Below, one piece after another: positions 9,570 to 17,656 of a stretch of 64,000 bases of DNA (position 1 is its first letter; each line of letters begins with the position of its first letter). This stretch comes from Flavobacterium ranwuense (GTDB taxonomy: Bacteria; Bacteroidota; Bacteroidia; Flavobacteriales; Flavobacteriaceae), in assembly GCF_004349315.1 (NCBI RefSeq), contig NZ_SMLH01000011.1, forward strand, positions 1 to 64,000. Direction: 5' to 3'. The notes under the pieces were generated by a model. That model searched no databases and was not told the origin of the DNA. It saw only the letters and a list, made by a program, of their open reading frames with translations. The position numbers were made by a program, and so were the translations under genes.

Positions 9570-9577
9570 TAAGTTTG
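9570..9577 (+). promoter_or_regulatory. -7 promoter motif for the alpha-glucosidase gene
   Basis: TAAGTTTG matches the Bacteroidota -7 consensus TAnnTTTG and lies 35 bases before the ATG at 9613. A well-spaced -33 TTG is not present. Confidence 0.45.
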
Positions 9578-9612
9578 AGTTCTAGAAAAGATTAAAATTA
9601 ATACCATATAAA

Positions 9613-12012
9613 ATGATTACAAATACAGAATTAGAATATAAAGGAGATTTATATCCTACAAAAATAGTTTCTTTTGAGCATGAAGTGGATTCAATATATT
9701 TTCATACCGGTAATAGTGTCATATTAAAAGTGACAGTATTAAGAGATAGCTTAATCCGGTTTAGATTTACAACAAAAGGGTATTTCAGCAATGATTTTTC
9801 TTATGCAATTGATAAAAGTCATTCTCATGGATATAACTTTCTTGAGGTTTCTGAAGTAGAAGATTATTATCAGATAAAAACCAGTAAAGTAAAATGTAGA
9901 ATTCAAAAAATAGATATGAGATTGTCTATTTTTGATTTGGAGGATAATATTATTTTAGAGGATGAGTTGGGTTTTCATTGGGAAGAAAGCTATGAATATG
10001 GTGGAAATATCGTAAAAATGAGTAAGGCTTCCAAAGATGGAGAATGCTTTTATGGACTTGGTGATAAGGCAACTCAAATGAATTTGAAAGGAAAGAGACT
10101 GGAAAATTTTGCGACTGATCAATATGCTTTTCAAAAAGACCAAGAACCATTATACAAAGTAGTTCCGTTTTATATTGGATTACAAAACAAACAATCGTAC
10201 GGTATTTTCTTTGATAATACGTTTAGAACCTATTTTGATTTTTGTCATGAAAGAAGAAATGTAACCAGTTATTGGGCCGAAGGTGGAGAAATGAATTACT
10301 ATTTCATTTACGGACCACAAATGCAAGATGTTGTCACTACTTATACTGATTTGACCGGAAAGCCTGAATTGCCACCGCTTTGGGCACTTGGATACCACCA
10401 ATGTAAATGGAGTTATTATCCCGAAAGCAATTTGAAAGAAGTTGCAGCTAAATTCAGGGAATTAAAAATCCCTTGCGATGCGTTGTATTTGGATATTGAT
10501 TATATGGAGGGTTTTCGCTGTTTCACTTGGAACAAAGAATATTTTCCAGATCCAAAAAGAATGGTAGCTGAATTAGCTGAGGATGGTTTCAAAACAGTTG
10601 TAATCATTGATCCAGGAATAAAAATTGACAAAGAATACGCTGTATATAAAGAAGCCTTAGAAAAAGATTATTTCTGCAAAAGAGCTGATGGTCCATATAT
10701 GAAAGGAAAAGTATGGCCGGGAGAATGTAATTTTCCAGATTATACAAATCCTGCAGTAAGAGAATGGTGGGCTGGATTATTTAAAGAATTAATTTCAGAT
10801 ATTGGAGTAAAAGGAGTGTGGAATGATATGAACGAACCTGCGGTTATGGAAGTTCCCAATAAAACATTTCCTATGGATGTGCGTCACGATTACGATGGAA
10901 ATCCTTGCAGCCATAGAAAAGCACACAATATTTATGGTACACAAATGGCGAGAGCCACGTATCATGGTGTAAAACGATTTGCTTATCCAAAAAGGCCTTT
11001 TGTTATAACAAGATCAGCATACGCAGGAGCGCAACGCTATACTTCTTCTTGGACAGGAGATAATGTTGCCACTTGGGAACATTTGTGGATTGCCAATATT
11101 CAAGTGCAACGTATGTCCATTTCCGGAATGGGTTTCACAGGTTCTGACATCGGAGGATTTGCAGAACAGCCATCAGGAGAATTGTATGCCCGTTGGATTC
11201 AATTAGGGGTTTTTCATCCTTTTTGCAGAACCCACTCATCTGGTGATCATGGCAACCAGGAACCATGGGCATTTGACGAGGAAGTAATAGACGTCACCAG
11301 AAAATTCGTAAATTTGAGATATCAATTATTACCTTATTTATATACTATGTTTTGGCAGTATATTGAAGAGGGAATTCCAATGTTGAAACCATTAGTTTAT
11401 TATGATCAGGAAGATATTCAAACCCATTACAGAAATGACGAATTTGTTTTTGGAAACCAAATTTTAGTATGTCCAATTTTAGAACCAAATTCTTTAGGAA
11501 GAAGAATGTATATTCCTAGAGGGCAGTGGTATAATTATTGGACCAATGAAGAAGTTAAAGGTGGAAAAGAAATTTGGGTAGATACTAAATTCGATGAAAT
11601 TCCAATTTTTGTAAAAGCGGGTGCTGTAATTCCTAAATATCCGGTGCAACAATATGTAGGAGAGTTAGAATTTGATGAATTAACATTAGACATTTACTAC
11701 AAAGAAGGAAAAGAAAAATCAGTAGTTTATGAAGATGCTCAAGATGGGTATGATTATAAAAAAGGGAGATATAGCTTTTTGTCATTTCAAACAACCGGTA
11801 AAGAGAAAGAACTGATTATTCAGCTGCATAAAGAAGGAAAATACAATACTAATTATTCTAAATATAAAATAAATCTTATTGGATTACCATTTAAAGTTAA
11901 AATGATCGAAATTGATAATGTGGAAGTATCGTTTGATAAAAATACTTTAGAAAATGAAGGTTACTTGATTGTTGATAAGGAGTTTACGGCATTTCATATA
12001 ACTGGTGAATAA
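9613..12012 (+). CDS. Alpha-glucosidase, glycoside hydrolase family 31
   Basis: This 799-residue GH31 enzyme hydrolyses terminal alpha-linked glucose from malto-oligosaccharides or glycogen breakdown products. The nucleophile is D405 in VWNDMNEP, and SWTGDNVATW carries the acid/base Asp. The order is an N-terminal beta-sandwich, a (beta/alpha)8 barrel (about 245-590), then C-terminal beta domains. No signal peptide is present, so it should be cytoplasmic. Its position directly after glgACB suggests that it recycles storage glucan, but it probably has its own promoter, so storage and mobilisation can be set separately. GH31 also includes xylosidases; the context favours glucosidase. Confidence 0.9.
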   Translation: MITNTELEYKGDLYPTKIVSFEHEVDSIYFHTGNSVILKVTVLRDSLIRFRFTTKGYFSNDFSYAIDKSHSHGYNFLEVSEVEDYYQIKTSKVKCRIQKIDMRLSIFDLEDNIILEDELGFHWEESYEYGGNIVKMSKASKDGECFYGLGDKATQMNLKGKRLENFATDQYAFQKDQEPLYKVVPFYIGLQNKQSYGIFFDNTFRTYFDFCHERRNVTSYWAEGGEMNYYFIYGPQMQDVVTTYTDLTGKPELPPLWALGYHQCKWSYYPESNLKEVAAKFRELKIPCDALYLDIDYMEGFRCFTWNKEYFPDPKRMVAELAEDGFKTVVIIDPGIKIDKEYAVYKEALEKDYFCKRADGPYMKGKVWPGECNFPDYTNPAVREWWAGLFKELISDIGVKGVWNDMNEPAVMEVPNKTFPMDVRHDYDGNPCSHRKAHNIYGTQMARATYHGVKRFAYPKRPFVITRSAYAGAQRYTSSWTGDNVATWEHLWIANIQVQRMSISGMGFTGSDIGGFAEQPSGELYARWIQLGVFHPFCRTHSSGDHGNQEPWAFDEEVIDVTRKFVNLRYQLLPYLYTMFWQYIEEGIPMLKPLVYYDQEDIQTHYRNDEFVFGNQILVCPILEPNSLGRRMYIPRGQWYNYWTNEEVKGGKEIWVDTKFDEIPIFVKAGAVIPKYPVQQYVGELEFDELTLDIYYKEGKEKSVVYEDAQDGYDYKKGRYSFLSFQTTGKEKELIIQLHKEGKYNTNYSKYKINLIGLPFKVKMIEIDNVEVSFDKNTLENEGYLIVDKEFTAFHITGE

Positions 12013-12067
12013 CAAAAAAATGATACATTTAAATTTAATTATATAAATAAAGAATTCATAATAGTTG

Positions 12068-12075
12068 TATTTTTG
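12068..12075 (+). promoter_or_regulatory. -7 promoter motif for the M48 lipoprotein gene
   Basis: TATTTTTG matches TAnnTTTG and ends 24 bases before the start codon, giving a short leader. No -33 TTG is seen at the expected distance. Confidence 0.5.
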
Positions 12076-12098
12076 TATAGAAATTTAAATCTAAAATT

Positions 12099-12914
12099 AT
12101 GAAAAAGAACTTATTACTAGGAATTTTCGCAATAGGATTAATCTATTCTTGCGCTACCAATCCCCTTACAGGGAAAAAAAACCTGAATTTGGTTTCTAAC
12201 AGTGAGTTGTTTCCCTCTTCTTTTCAACAATATGGGACTTTTTTAAAAGAAAATAAAGTTATTGTAGGAACCGCGGATGCAAGAAGAGTTGAAACAGTTG
12301 GAATGAGGATTAGGGCTGCTGCAGAAAAATATTTAACCTATTTAGGGCAATCACAATATTTGAATGAGTATCGTTGGGAATATAAATTAATAGATAGCAA
12401 AGAAGTGAATGCCTGGTGTATGCCTGGTGGAAAAATTGTTGTTTACTCAGGGATATTGCCAATAACGAAGGATGATTCAGGTCTAGCAACCGTAATGGGA
12501 CATGAAGTTTCTCATGCATTAGCAAATCATGGGGCACAAAGAATGAGTGCTGCTCAATTACAACAATTAGGAGCTGTAGGTGTTGCGGTTGCAACTGGTA
12601 GCCAAAGTGCCGAAAAGCAACAAATGTGGCAACAATATTATGGATTAGGATCTCAAGTAGGAGTAATGCTTCCATTTAGTAGAAATCATGAAACGGAAGC
12701 CGATAAAATTGGTCTTACTTTAATGGCCATTGCAGGGTATAACCCGGATGAATCTATTGTTTTTTGGCAAAGAATGGCTTCACAATCTGCGGGACAATCT
12801 CCACCGGAATTTTTAAGCACACACCCATCTGATGCTACAAGAATTGCAAATCTAAAAGCATTAATCCCAGAAGCAAAAGCTTTAGCTGCTAAAGTTGGAA
12901 TTATTTACAGATAG
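12099..12914 (+). CDS. M48 family zinc metalloprotease, lipoprotein
   Basis: This 271-residue protease of the BepA/LoiP-like M48 group acts in envelope protein quality control. The signal peptide ends in the lipobox IYSC (Cys18), so it should be lipid-anchored in the envelope. The zinc motif HEVSH places H135, E136 and H139, and the third ligand is probably E198 in HETEAD. TNPLTGKKNLNLVS right after the lipobox is typical of Bacteroidota members. No TPR extension is present, unlike BepA, so it is closer to LoiP/YcaL. A strong terminator follows. Confidence 0.93.
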   Translation: MKKNLLLGIFAIGLIYSCATNPLTGKKNLNLVSNSELFPSSFQQYGTFLKENKVIVGTADARRVETVGMRIRAAAEKYLTYLGQSQYLNEYRWEYKLIDSKEVNAWCMPGGKIVVYSGILPITKDDSGLATVMGHEVSHALANHGAQRMSAAQLQQLGAVGVAVATGSQSAEKQQMWQQYYGLGSQVGVMLPFSRNHETEADKIGLTLMAIAGYNPDESIVFWQRMASQSAGQSPPEFLSTHPSDATRIANLKALIPEAKALAAKVGIIYR

Positions 12915-12939
12915 CAACCTGTTATTATAAAAACAGTTA

Positions 12940-12976
12940 AACAGGCTGTCCTTGAAAGGGATAGCCTGTTTTTTTT
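12940..12976 (+). terminator. Rho-independent terminator after the M48 gene
   Basis: AACAGGCTGTCC (12940-12951) pairs over 12 positions (one G-T) with the segment ending AGCCTGTT at 12970, followed by a T tract. Confidence 0.9.
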
Positions 12977-13050
12977 AATTTAAGTCATAAAGCATTACGG
13001 CTGTTATCATTCTTTAATGATTTGTTAATGCATAAATTACTTGCTTTTTA

Positions 13051-13081
13051 GATCATTCTTAACAAAAAATAAATAAATTCG
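13051..13081 (+). promoter_or_regulatory. Bacteroidota-type promoter for the UMF1 transporter gene
   Basis: TTG at 13051-13053 and TAAATTCG at 13074-13081 are separated by 20 bases, a good fit to TTG-N19-21-TAnnTTYG. The start codon is 19 bases further on. Confidence 0.55.
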
Positions 13082-13100
13082 CATCGCAAACAACAACAAT

Positions 13101-14426
13101 ATGGCAGATTTACCAAAAGGGAGTAAAAAATTATTAAACGCTTGGGCTTTTTATGATTGGGCAAATTCAGTTTATCCATTAGTGATTTCTACAGCTATAT
13201 TTCCAATATTTTACCAAGCTTTATTTTCCGACGGAGAGCATTACATTTCTGTGTTTGGCATCAGTTTCAAAAATTCAGCTTTGATTAGTTTTGTTACTGC
13301 TGCGGCATTTTTACTGGTAGCTGTAATTTCGCCATTCTTATCGGGCGTTGCAGATTATGTTGGTAATAAAAAGTCGTTCATGAAGTTTTTTTGCTATTTA
13401 GGAGCTTTATCATGTATAGGTTTATATTGGTTTAGTTTAGGAAATATTTACATCAGTTTGCTCTTTTATTTTTTAGGTTTAATAGGTTTTTGGGGAAGTT
13501 TAGTGTTTTATAATTCCTATTTGCCAGATATTGCATTTGTAGAGCAGCAAGATGATGCGAGTGCCAAAGGATATTCTTTTGGTTATGTGGGAAGCATTAT
13601 TCTGTTGATTATTAATCTGTCTATGGTAATGATGCCAGACCTTTTTGGGATATCGGGAACCAAAGGAGAAGCCGCTATGAAAGCCATGCGTTATTCTTTT
13701 GTCATGGTTGGAATCTGGTGGATTCTTTTCAGTCAATACACCTATTATTTTTTACCAAAGGGGAATAAAAATGCAGACCGTAAAGTGACACATCACGTAG
13801 TTTTTAATGGTTTTAGAGAATTAAAAAAAGTATGGGGGCTACTTGGTGAAAATATTATTTTGAAGAAATACCTGCTTAGTTTCTTTGTTTACAGTATGGC
13901 TGTACAAACAGTAATGCTTATTGCTACTTATTTTGGGACACAAGAAATTGCTTGGGAATCTAAAAGTGAAAGTACAACAGGGTTAATTATTTGCATATTA
14001 GTAATCCAGGTGGTAGCAATTCTAGGTGCTGTTCTAACCTCCAAAGCTTCTGAGAAATTTGGAAATATCCCTACACTAATTGTAATTAACTGTTTTTGGG
14101 TTATTTTATGTATTGTGACTTATTTTATTGTTACGCCTATGCAGTTTTATATAATTGCAGGTTTAGTAGGACTTGTTATGGGAGGAATCCAAGCATTGTC
14201 TCGTTCTACGTATTCGAAATTATTACCGGAAACAGAGGATACTGCTTCGTTTTTTAGTTTTTATGATGTTGCCGAAAAAGTGGGAATTGTTATTGGGATG
14301 TGCGTCTACGGAATCATAGATCAAATTACAGGAAGTCCTAGACTTGCAATTGTTTTCTTTGGGTTGCTTTTTATAGCTGGTGCTATTTTATTAAAAAGAG
14401 TTCCAAAAAAAGGCGTTTTAAATTAA
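13101..14426 (+). CDS. MFS transporter, UMF1 (Atg22-like) family
   Basis: This 441-residue inner-membrane protein has about 12 hydrophobic segments. Its N-terminus, with NAWAFYDWANSVYPLV, is the hallmark of the UMF1/Atg22-like branch of the major facilitator superfamily. A second signature, GGIQALSRSTYSKLLPE (about 357-373), is the conserved loop of the C-terminal half. Yeast Atg22 exports amino acids from the vacuole; for bacterial members the substrate is not established. It is transcribed alone and converges on the head-GIN operon, whose terminator overlaps its last codons. Confidence 0.88.
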   Translation: MADLPKGSKKLLNAWAFYDWANSVYPLVISTAIFPIFYQALFSDGEHYISVFGISFKNSALISFVTAAAFLLVAVISPFLSGVADYVGNKKSFMKFFCYLGALSCIGLYWFSLGNIYISLLFYFLGLIGFWGSLVFYNSYLPDIAFVEQQDDASAKGYSFGYVGSIILLIINLSMVMMPDLFGISGTKGEAAMKAMRYSFVMVGIWWILFSQYTYYFLPKGNKNADRKVTHHVVFNGFRELKKVWGLLGENIILKKYLLSFFVYSMAVQTVMLIATYFGTQEIAWESKSESTTGLIICILVIQVVAILGAVLTSKASEKFGNIPTLIVINCFWVILCIVTYFIVTPMQFYIIAGLVGLVMGGIQALSRSTYSKLLPETEDTASFFSFYDVAEKVGIVIGMCVYGIIDQITGSPRLAIVFFGLLFIAGAILLKRVPKKGVLN

Positions 14427-14438
14427 TAAAACACCTTT
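14409..14438 (-). terminator. Terminator of the sigma-factor/head-GIN operon
   Basis: Read on the minus strand, AAAGGTGTTTTA and TAAAACGCCTTT pair with one mismatch and are followed by a T tract. The hairpin lies within the stop region of the convergent transporter gene. Confidence 0.55.
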
Positions 14439-14461
14439 CATATAATTTATTTTTTTGAAAA

Positions 14462-15196
14462 TTAGGCTCTCGATATAGCTCCTGAGCCATTCACTTTCGT
14501 ATCTTTTTTCTTTGGATCTCCAGTGTATTCAATATCACCTGAACCAGAAACTCTGGCATGAAGGCTTTCACTGCAGAAAACTTTACTGTCACCCGAACCA
14601 GAAACGGTAATCTTTGCGTTTTTAGCTTTCAAATCACCCGCATCAATATCACCGGAACCATTTAAATTACTATTGAAATTTTCAGATTTTCCAGCTAGAA
14701 CAATATCTCCTGAACCACTTAAGTTTACATCAAAGTCATTAGCTTCAACATTTAAATTCATATCGCCTGAGCCCGTTAGTTTAGCTGAAAATGATTTCGA
14801 TTTTATACTGTTTTTAGTTATCACATCACCTGAGCCTATCAAAGAAACTTGACTGATACTTTCGAAAGGGACAATTATGATAATTTTTTTTCCTTGGCTG
14901 GTACTGATAGATTTGTTCTTTTCGGTAGAAATTTTCAATACTTGATCGATAACTTCGACTTTGATGTAAGGCAATAAATTTTCTTCGCCTTTTATAGTAA
15001 TATTTCCTTCTTTCCCCGAAACTAATTCGACATCAAAAAATCCTGTTATTGCAATTCCATCATAAGAACCTGTACTTCTTTTTTCGGAAGTTACTTTACC
15101 ATTTCCTTTTAATTTTTGATTGGATGACCATTGAGCATAAGTCATTGTAGTTAGTAATAAGGTGCAACTAACAAATAATTTGATTGAATTTTTCAT
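14462..15196 (-). CDS. Head GIN domain (DUF2807-type) surface protein
   Basis: This 244-residue exported protein has an N-terminal signal peptide (MKNSIKLFVSCTLLLTTMTYA) and a right-handed beta-repeat body. The sequence GSGDI/GSGDM recurs about every 18-20 residues between positions 120 and 240, the typical look of the head-GIN or putative auto-transporter adhesin domain. It probably sits in the periplasm or on the cell surface; the molecular role is not known. It is the last gene of the ECF sigma operon, 17 bp after the DUF4097-like gene, so both exported beta-repeat proteins should be made together. Confidence 0.88.
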   Translation of the reverse strand: MKNSIKLFVSCTLLLTTMTYAQWSSNQKLKGNGKVTSEKRSTGSYDGIAITGFFDVELVSGKEGNITIKGEENLLPYIKVEVIDQVLKISTEKNKSISTSQGKKIIIIVPFESISQVSLIGSGDVITKNSIKSKSFSAKLTGSGDMNLNVEANDFDVNLSGSGDIVLAGKSENFNSNLNGSGDIDAGDLKAKNAKITVSGSGDSKVFCSESLHARVSGSGDIEYTGDPKKKDTKVNGSGAISRA

Positions 15197-15212
15197 AAAT
15201 AAAGCTTTAAGA

Positions 15213-16277
15213 TTATTGTTTTTTTACTAATACTACATTTCCGTAATCTGAAATTATAGATACGTTATTGACTCCTTTTTTCTTGTAAAAACCACTGTAT
15301 TTTTTCAAGTTGTGTAAGTCTTCTTTAGAATTTATTTCTAATTCATTGTCATATTTAAAATTAGCATATTTTACACTTACATTAAAATCAAAAGCATAAT
15401 TAGCATCAAATCCAATGTTTAATCCGGTGTAAGCACCTGCAATAGTAATAGTATTGGCTTTAGCATTAATAGTCCCAATGTTTACATTGCTGTATTTTGT
15501 GGACAGTTTCAAATTATTAGATAATTCACCAACTTTGAGGGTTAAATAATTCCCGGTTGCATCTAATGATTTTACATTTTGAATTTTAATATTTCCGTAT
15601 TTACTGATGTATTTAACGACATCACTTTCTTGAATATCTACATCAGTATAATCAGAAGCTAAATTGAGTTTTGTTGCTTCTCCAATTTTCAAATTCGAAT
15701 ACTTTGCCGTAATAGTTGCATTTTTTAAAAATGAAATACTCGAGTTAGAGCAGTATTCTACTAGAATATTACTCATGTTACCGGATAATCTTCCTAATGC
15801 TATTTTACCGTATTTGCATTTAATTTCAGCGTCAGAGAATAAGTCCGATGTAGTGATATTTCCGTATTTATTATGAAGTTTTACACTGCCATTTTTTGGA
15901 ATTTTGAGCGTATAATTAATTTGAAAACTATTGTTTTTGCCATTACTCTTATAACTGGAGTTTCCCAAAATGGTTTTTGCAGTAATCATCCCTTTCAGTG
16001 CAATTATATCAACATCAATATCGTCAATGCGTTGGTTCACCCAGTTTTCATTATCGCCGCTCACTTTTATAACAATATCCAATTCAGTTTTATCTTCGTC
16101 CCAAGTGGTTACCGAAATATTGCCGTATGAATTATCGATATAAAGTCCCGCATCCGAATTTACGAAATAGGCTTTTTTAATGGTTTTTTGTTTAGTATGG
16201 ATATAATCAGGATCATTGGGAAATCCTAAAATTGGAATTAAAACGAATAATAGGAGTAGTTTAAATTGTTTTTTCAT
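15213..16277 (-). CDS. DUF4097-like beta-strand repeat protein, exported
   Basis: This 354-residue protein has a signal peptide (MKKQFKLLLLFVLIPILGFP) and then a long series of short beta-strand repeats. Repeated xYGNI/xYSNxxI units (for example NSYGNISV, NKYGNITT, SKYGNIKI) give it the look of the DUF4097 family. The start overlaps the upstream anti-sigma gene by 17 bp, which supports co-translation. Its function is unknown. As in many Flavobacteriia it lies downstream of an ECF sigma factor pair, so envelope stress or surface sensing is a reasonable inference, not shown by sequence. Confidence 0.8.
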   Translation of the reverse strand: MKKQFKLLLLFVLIPILGFPNDPDYIHTKQKTIKKAYFVNSDAGLYIDNSYGNISVTTWDEDKTELDIVIKVSGDNENWVNQRIDDIDVDIIALKGMITAKTILGNSSYKSNGKNNSFQINYTLKIPKNGSVKLHNKYGNITTSDLFSDAEIKCKYGKIALGRLSGNMSNILVEYCSNSSISFLKNATITAKYSNLKIGEATKLNLASDYTDVDIQESDVVKYISKYGNIKIQNVKSLDATGNYLTLKVGELSNNLKLSTKYSNVNIGTINAKANTITIAGAYTGLNIGFDANYAFDFNVSVKYANFKYDNELEINSKEDLHNLKKYSGFYKKKGVNNVSIISDYGNVVLVKKQ

Positions 16278-16797
16278 CAGAGATATTTTTTAATTTTTCA
16301 TTATTTTCAATGTGTAGCAGTACATTTTGCAAAAAAGAAATCCGTGTTTGAAGATTGCTGATCATCGCATAAATAATTTGCTTACTTTCTCCATTTGTTT
16401 CTAATTCCTTAATTATTTTTTCATAATCACTATCTAATGTTCTCATTTGTTTGAGTGCATCGGAAATTATTTTTTCATTTTCAGGTGATTTTTTTTCTTT
16501 TATTTTTTCTAATTCATTTTCAATTAAAATTGTAAAAATGGAATCTGTTTGTTTGGTCTCTCTTGATGCAAATCGCAGTTCTTCTGTTTTTTTAGGAGTA
16601 TTATTGAATATTGAAAGTCCTAACATAACTAAGATAGAAGCAGCGATACCAATAGAAACGAAACGTTTCCAATTCGGTTTCTTAGATTTTAATTTTTTTA
16701 TAAATCGTTCCTCATGATTGCTTTCAAGAGTCTCGATGTCCCATTGATTTTCAAATTTGTCAAATAATTTGTCCAGTTTTTTATTTTCCTTTTTCAT
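16261..16797 (-). CDS. Probable anti-sigma factor (single-pass membrane protein)
   Basis: This 178-residue protein has a charged N-terminal part of about 45 residues. One membrane segment (FVSIGIAASILVMLGLSIF, about 47-65) follows, then a Lys/Glu-rich helical domain with predicted coiled-coil character. No zinc HxxxCxxC anti-sigma motif is present. The assignment rests on position: its ATG overlaps the sigma-factor stop by four bases, and the topology fits (cytoplasmic sigma-binding tail, one helix, outside domain). It could instead be an unrelated membrane protein of the same operon. Confidence 0.65.
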   Translation of the reverse strand: MKKENKKLDKLFDKFENQWDIETLESNHEERFIKKLKSKKPNWKRFVSIGIAASILVMLGLSIFNNTPKKTEELRFASRETKQTDSIFTILIENELEKIKEKKSPENEKIISDALKQMRTLDSDYEKIIKELETNGESKQIIYAMISNLQTRISFLQNVLLHIENNEKLKNISDEKTI

Positions 16798-17348
16798 ATT
16801 TCCTCTAGTTTTTTTCTTAAACAGTCTTTGGCTCTACTCAGTGTAGTTCTGCAATTGGCATAACTGATATTTAGAATTTCGCTGATTTCCTCTTGGTCAT
16901 AGCCTTCAATAAAAAAAAGAGTCAAAACCATTCTGTAATTATATTTCAGGGAGTTGATGACCTCTAAAATTTGTTTTACTTTTAATTCGTTGAAATTTGA
17001 GCTTTCAGTTAAAACCGATTCATTTTCTTCAATTTTATAAAGCGTTGTATCAAAATCTTCCGGTTTGAATTGATAGTTCTTTTTGTAAAAATCAATACTA
17101 CAGTTCACGATAATTCTTTTTAACCAAGCGCCAAAAGCCACTTCTTGTTTATAGTCGTTTATCTTAGTGAATGCCTTTAAAAAACCTTCCTGCATTACAT
17201 CTTCAGCAAAATGGGCATCTTTGACAATCCGAAAGGACACGTTATACATCGCTTTTGCATAGCGATTGTAAACCTCATACTGTGCTTTTTGATTTTTTTG
17301 CCTGCAAAGCAAGATTAATTCTTCGATATTATAGTTGGTTAAACTCAA
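16794..17348 (-). CDS. ECF RNA polymerase sigma factor
   Basis: This 184-residue sigma-70 family factor has region 2 (YNRYAKAMYNVSFRIV and EDVMQEGFLKAF, about 25-75) and region 4 (YDQEEISEILNISYANCRTT, about 149-168). There is no region 1 or 3. It should direct RNA polymerase to a small regulon, probably including its own operon. It leads a four-gene minus-strand operon of sigma factor, likely anti-sigma, and two exported beta-repeat proteins. No standard -7 motif was found upstream, which would fit self-activation through a different ECF promoter. Confidence 0.92.
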   Translation of the reverse strand: MSLTNYNIEELILLCRQKNQKAQYEVYNRYAKAMYNVSFRIVKDAHFAEDVMQEGFLKAFTKINDYKQEVAFGAWLKRIIVNCSIDFYKKNYQFKPEDFDTTLYKIEENESVLTESSNFNELKVKQILEVINSLKYNYRMVLTLFFIEGYDQEEISEILNISYANCRTTLSRAKDCLRKKLEEI

Positions 17349-17656
17349 ACAGCTGATTTTAGTTTATTATAAGGACTCGGTCTTTTTACGTTTGTTACAC
17401 TTTTATAAAATTAAACTATATTTTTTCTTTGGATGTGTTCTGAATTGTTTTATTTGGCTATTGTTTGTTGTGTCTAAAATATCTCTTTCTAAAGAAAAAT
17501 GGGATAAAAATATTATATTTTGGCACAGAGATTGACTCTTTTAACGTTATTCGAATAATGAGGACTAAAGATAGATTTTATATAAAAAGACTACTTTGAA
17601 ACCTTATATTTGCTTAAATAATGAAATTTTTAATGACAAAAAGACTTAAATAATAT
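17349..17656. other. Intergenic gap between the sigma operon and lon
   Basis: This divergent 308-bp AT-rich gap contains a -7-type motif before lon (17605-17612). No RNA gene, strong hairpin or convincing coding sequence was seen. An open frame running through its left part lacks a recognisable protein pattern. Confidence 0.5.
17605..17612 (+). promoter_or_regulatory. -7 promoter motif for lon
   Basis: TATATTTG matches TAnnTTTG and lies 44 bases before the lon ATG. The -33 position has no TTG. Confidence 0.45.

Noticed and set aside
17335..17535. Possible small membrane protein upstream of lon
   Set aside because: Hydrophobic only because of TTT/TTA codons in AT-rich DNA, with no start signal and no conservation that I recognise.
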